DNA from: an uncultured Clostridia bacterium
GTDB taxonomy: Bacteria > Bacillota > Clostridia > Christensenellales > Borkfalkiaceae
Assembly (NCBI GenBank): GCA_944338265.1
Contig: CALVLO010000020.1
Coordinates: 1-13,794 of the forward strand
Direction of reading: 5' to 3'
DNA: 13,794 nt
Position 1 is the stretch's first letter; each line of letters begins with the position of its first letter. The notes under the pieces are model-generated. The model worked only from the letters and a program-made list of their open reading frames with translations, was not told the origin of the DNA and did no database searches. Of the stretch, positions 13,622 through 13,794 are shown piece by piece. The position numbers and the translations under genes are program-made.

Positions 13622-13714
13622 TGCCCCTGCGAGTCCTCGACCTCGCTGGGTTCTTCTTCGATAGTCTTACCGCACAAACCTGTACGATTGGGCTACCGAC
13701 TGAGCTAAGGGGCA
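13622..13714 (-). pseudogene. Degenerate tRNA-like element after 5S rRNA
   Basis: The first 22 nt are identical to the start of tRNA-Asn, and the ends form the same perfect acceptor stem TGCCCCT/AGGGGCA, 93 nt apart. Between them the tRNA breaks down. The D-stem reads GCTC against GCCC with two mismatches. The place of the anticodon arm holds CGTAC/GTGCG around a 6-nt loop with no normal anticodon context, and about 20 unpaired nt follow. The T-stem GCGAG/CTCGC encloses an 8-nt loop GTCGAGGA instead of TTCGANT. The 3' end reads A-ACA, not CCA. It is most likely a pseudogene or chimera. Confidence 0.6.
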
Positions 13715-13720
13715 ATAAAA

Positions 13721-13794
13721 GGTGGCAACTACCTATCCTCCCGGGTCGTTAGACCAAGTACTTTGGGCGTAAGAGAGCTTAACTTCTGTGTTCG
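13721..13794 (-). rRNA. rrf: 5S ribosomal RNA, 3' part only
   Basis: On the minus strand the segment begins CGAACACAGAAGTTAAGCTC, a universal 5S core sequence, and runs through an ACCCGGGAGGATAGGTAGTTG segment to the 3' end at about 13721. About 74 nt of an expected 115-120 nt are present; the 5' part lies beyond the window. It fixes the direction of the rRNA operon as leftward. Confidence 0.9.

Overview
The window looks like a chromosomal segment of a GC-rich member of the Clostridia. This is an inference from strong AGGAGG-type ribosome binding sites, sigma-A promoters with extended -10 boxes, a 7TM-type histidine kinase, and a membrane protein with a uL15-like tail that I associate from memory with clostridial genomes. 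No 16S gene is present, so finer placement (for example Christensenellales) is only a guess.

Layout. (1) Positions 1-1909 hold no gene I can support. They form a mosaic of GC-rich palindromic repeat modules with ten copies of a short ATAGCGT-centred motif, interrupted by an AT-rich island at about 720-1030. (2) Positions 1910-4590 on the minus strand carry a two-component system: an OmpR-type response regulator whose stop overlaps the start of a 7TM histidine kinase. (3) Positions 4591-4844 are a divergent control region. It contains a clear regulator promoter with nine G in its spacer, a tandem 10-bp repeat that looks like a response-regulator site, and a weaker promoter facing the next gene. 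(4) Positions 4845-11645 on the plus strand form a two-gene operon: a secreted, membrane-anchored surface protein of 1884 residues with 14 InlB-B/Flg_new repeats and a coiled-coil stalk, then a 377-residue membrane protein whose C-terminus resembles ribosomal protein uL15. An intrinsic terminator follows. (5) Positions 11924-12230 have an extended -10 promoter, a run of nested helices and a GC hairpin, and are probably an independent structured noncoding RNA of about 275 nt. (6) Positions 12484-13524 on the minus strand are an AT-rich cassette with a DUF4417-type gene and a small upstream frame. It is bracketed by a 12-bp direct repeat, one copy of which is the T-arm of tRNA-Asn. (7) Positions 13433-13794 on the minus strand are the 3' end of an rRNA operon: partial 5S rRNA, a degenerate tRNA-like element, tRNA-Asn(GTT) and a terminator hairpin.

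Reading of the whole: the two-component system probably controls the divergent surface-protein operon, and the G9 tract could make the system phase-variable. The uL15-like membrane protein is the least explained partner. The structured RNA and the tRNA-bracketed cassette appear to be independent units.
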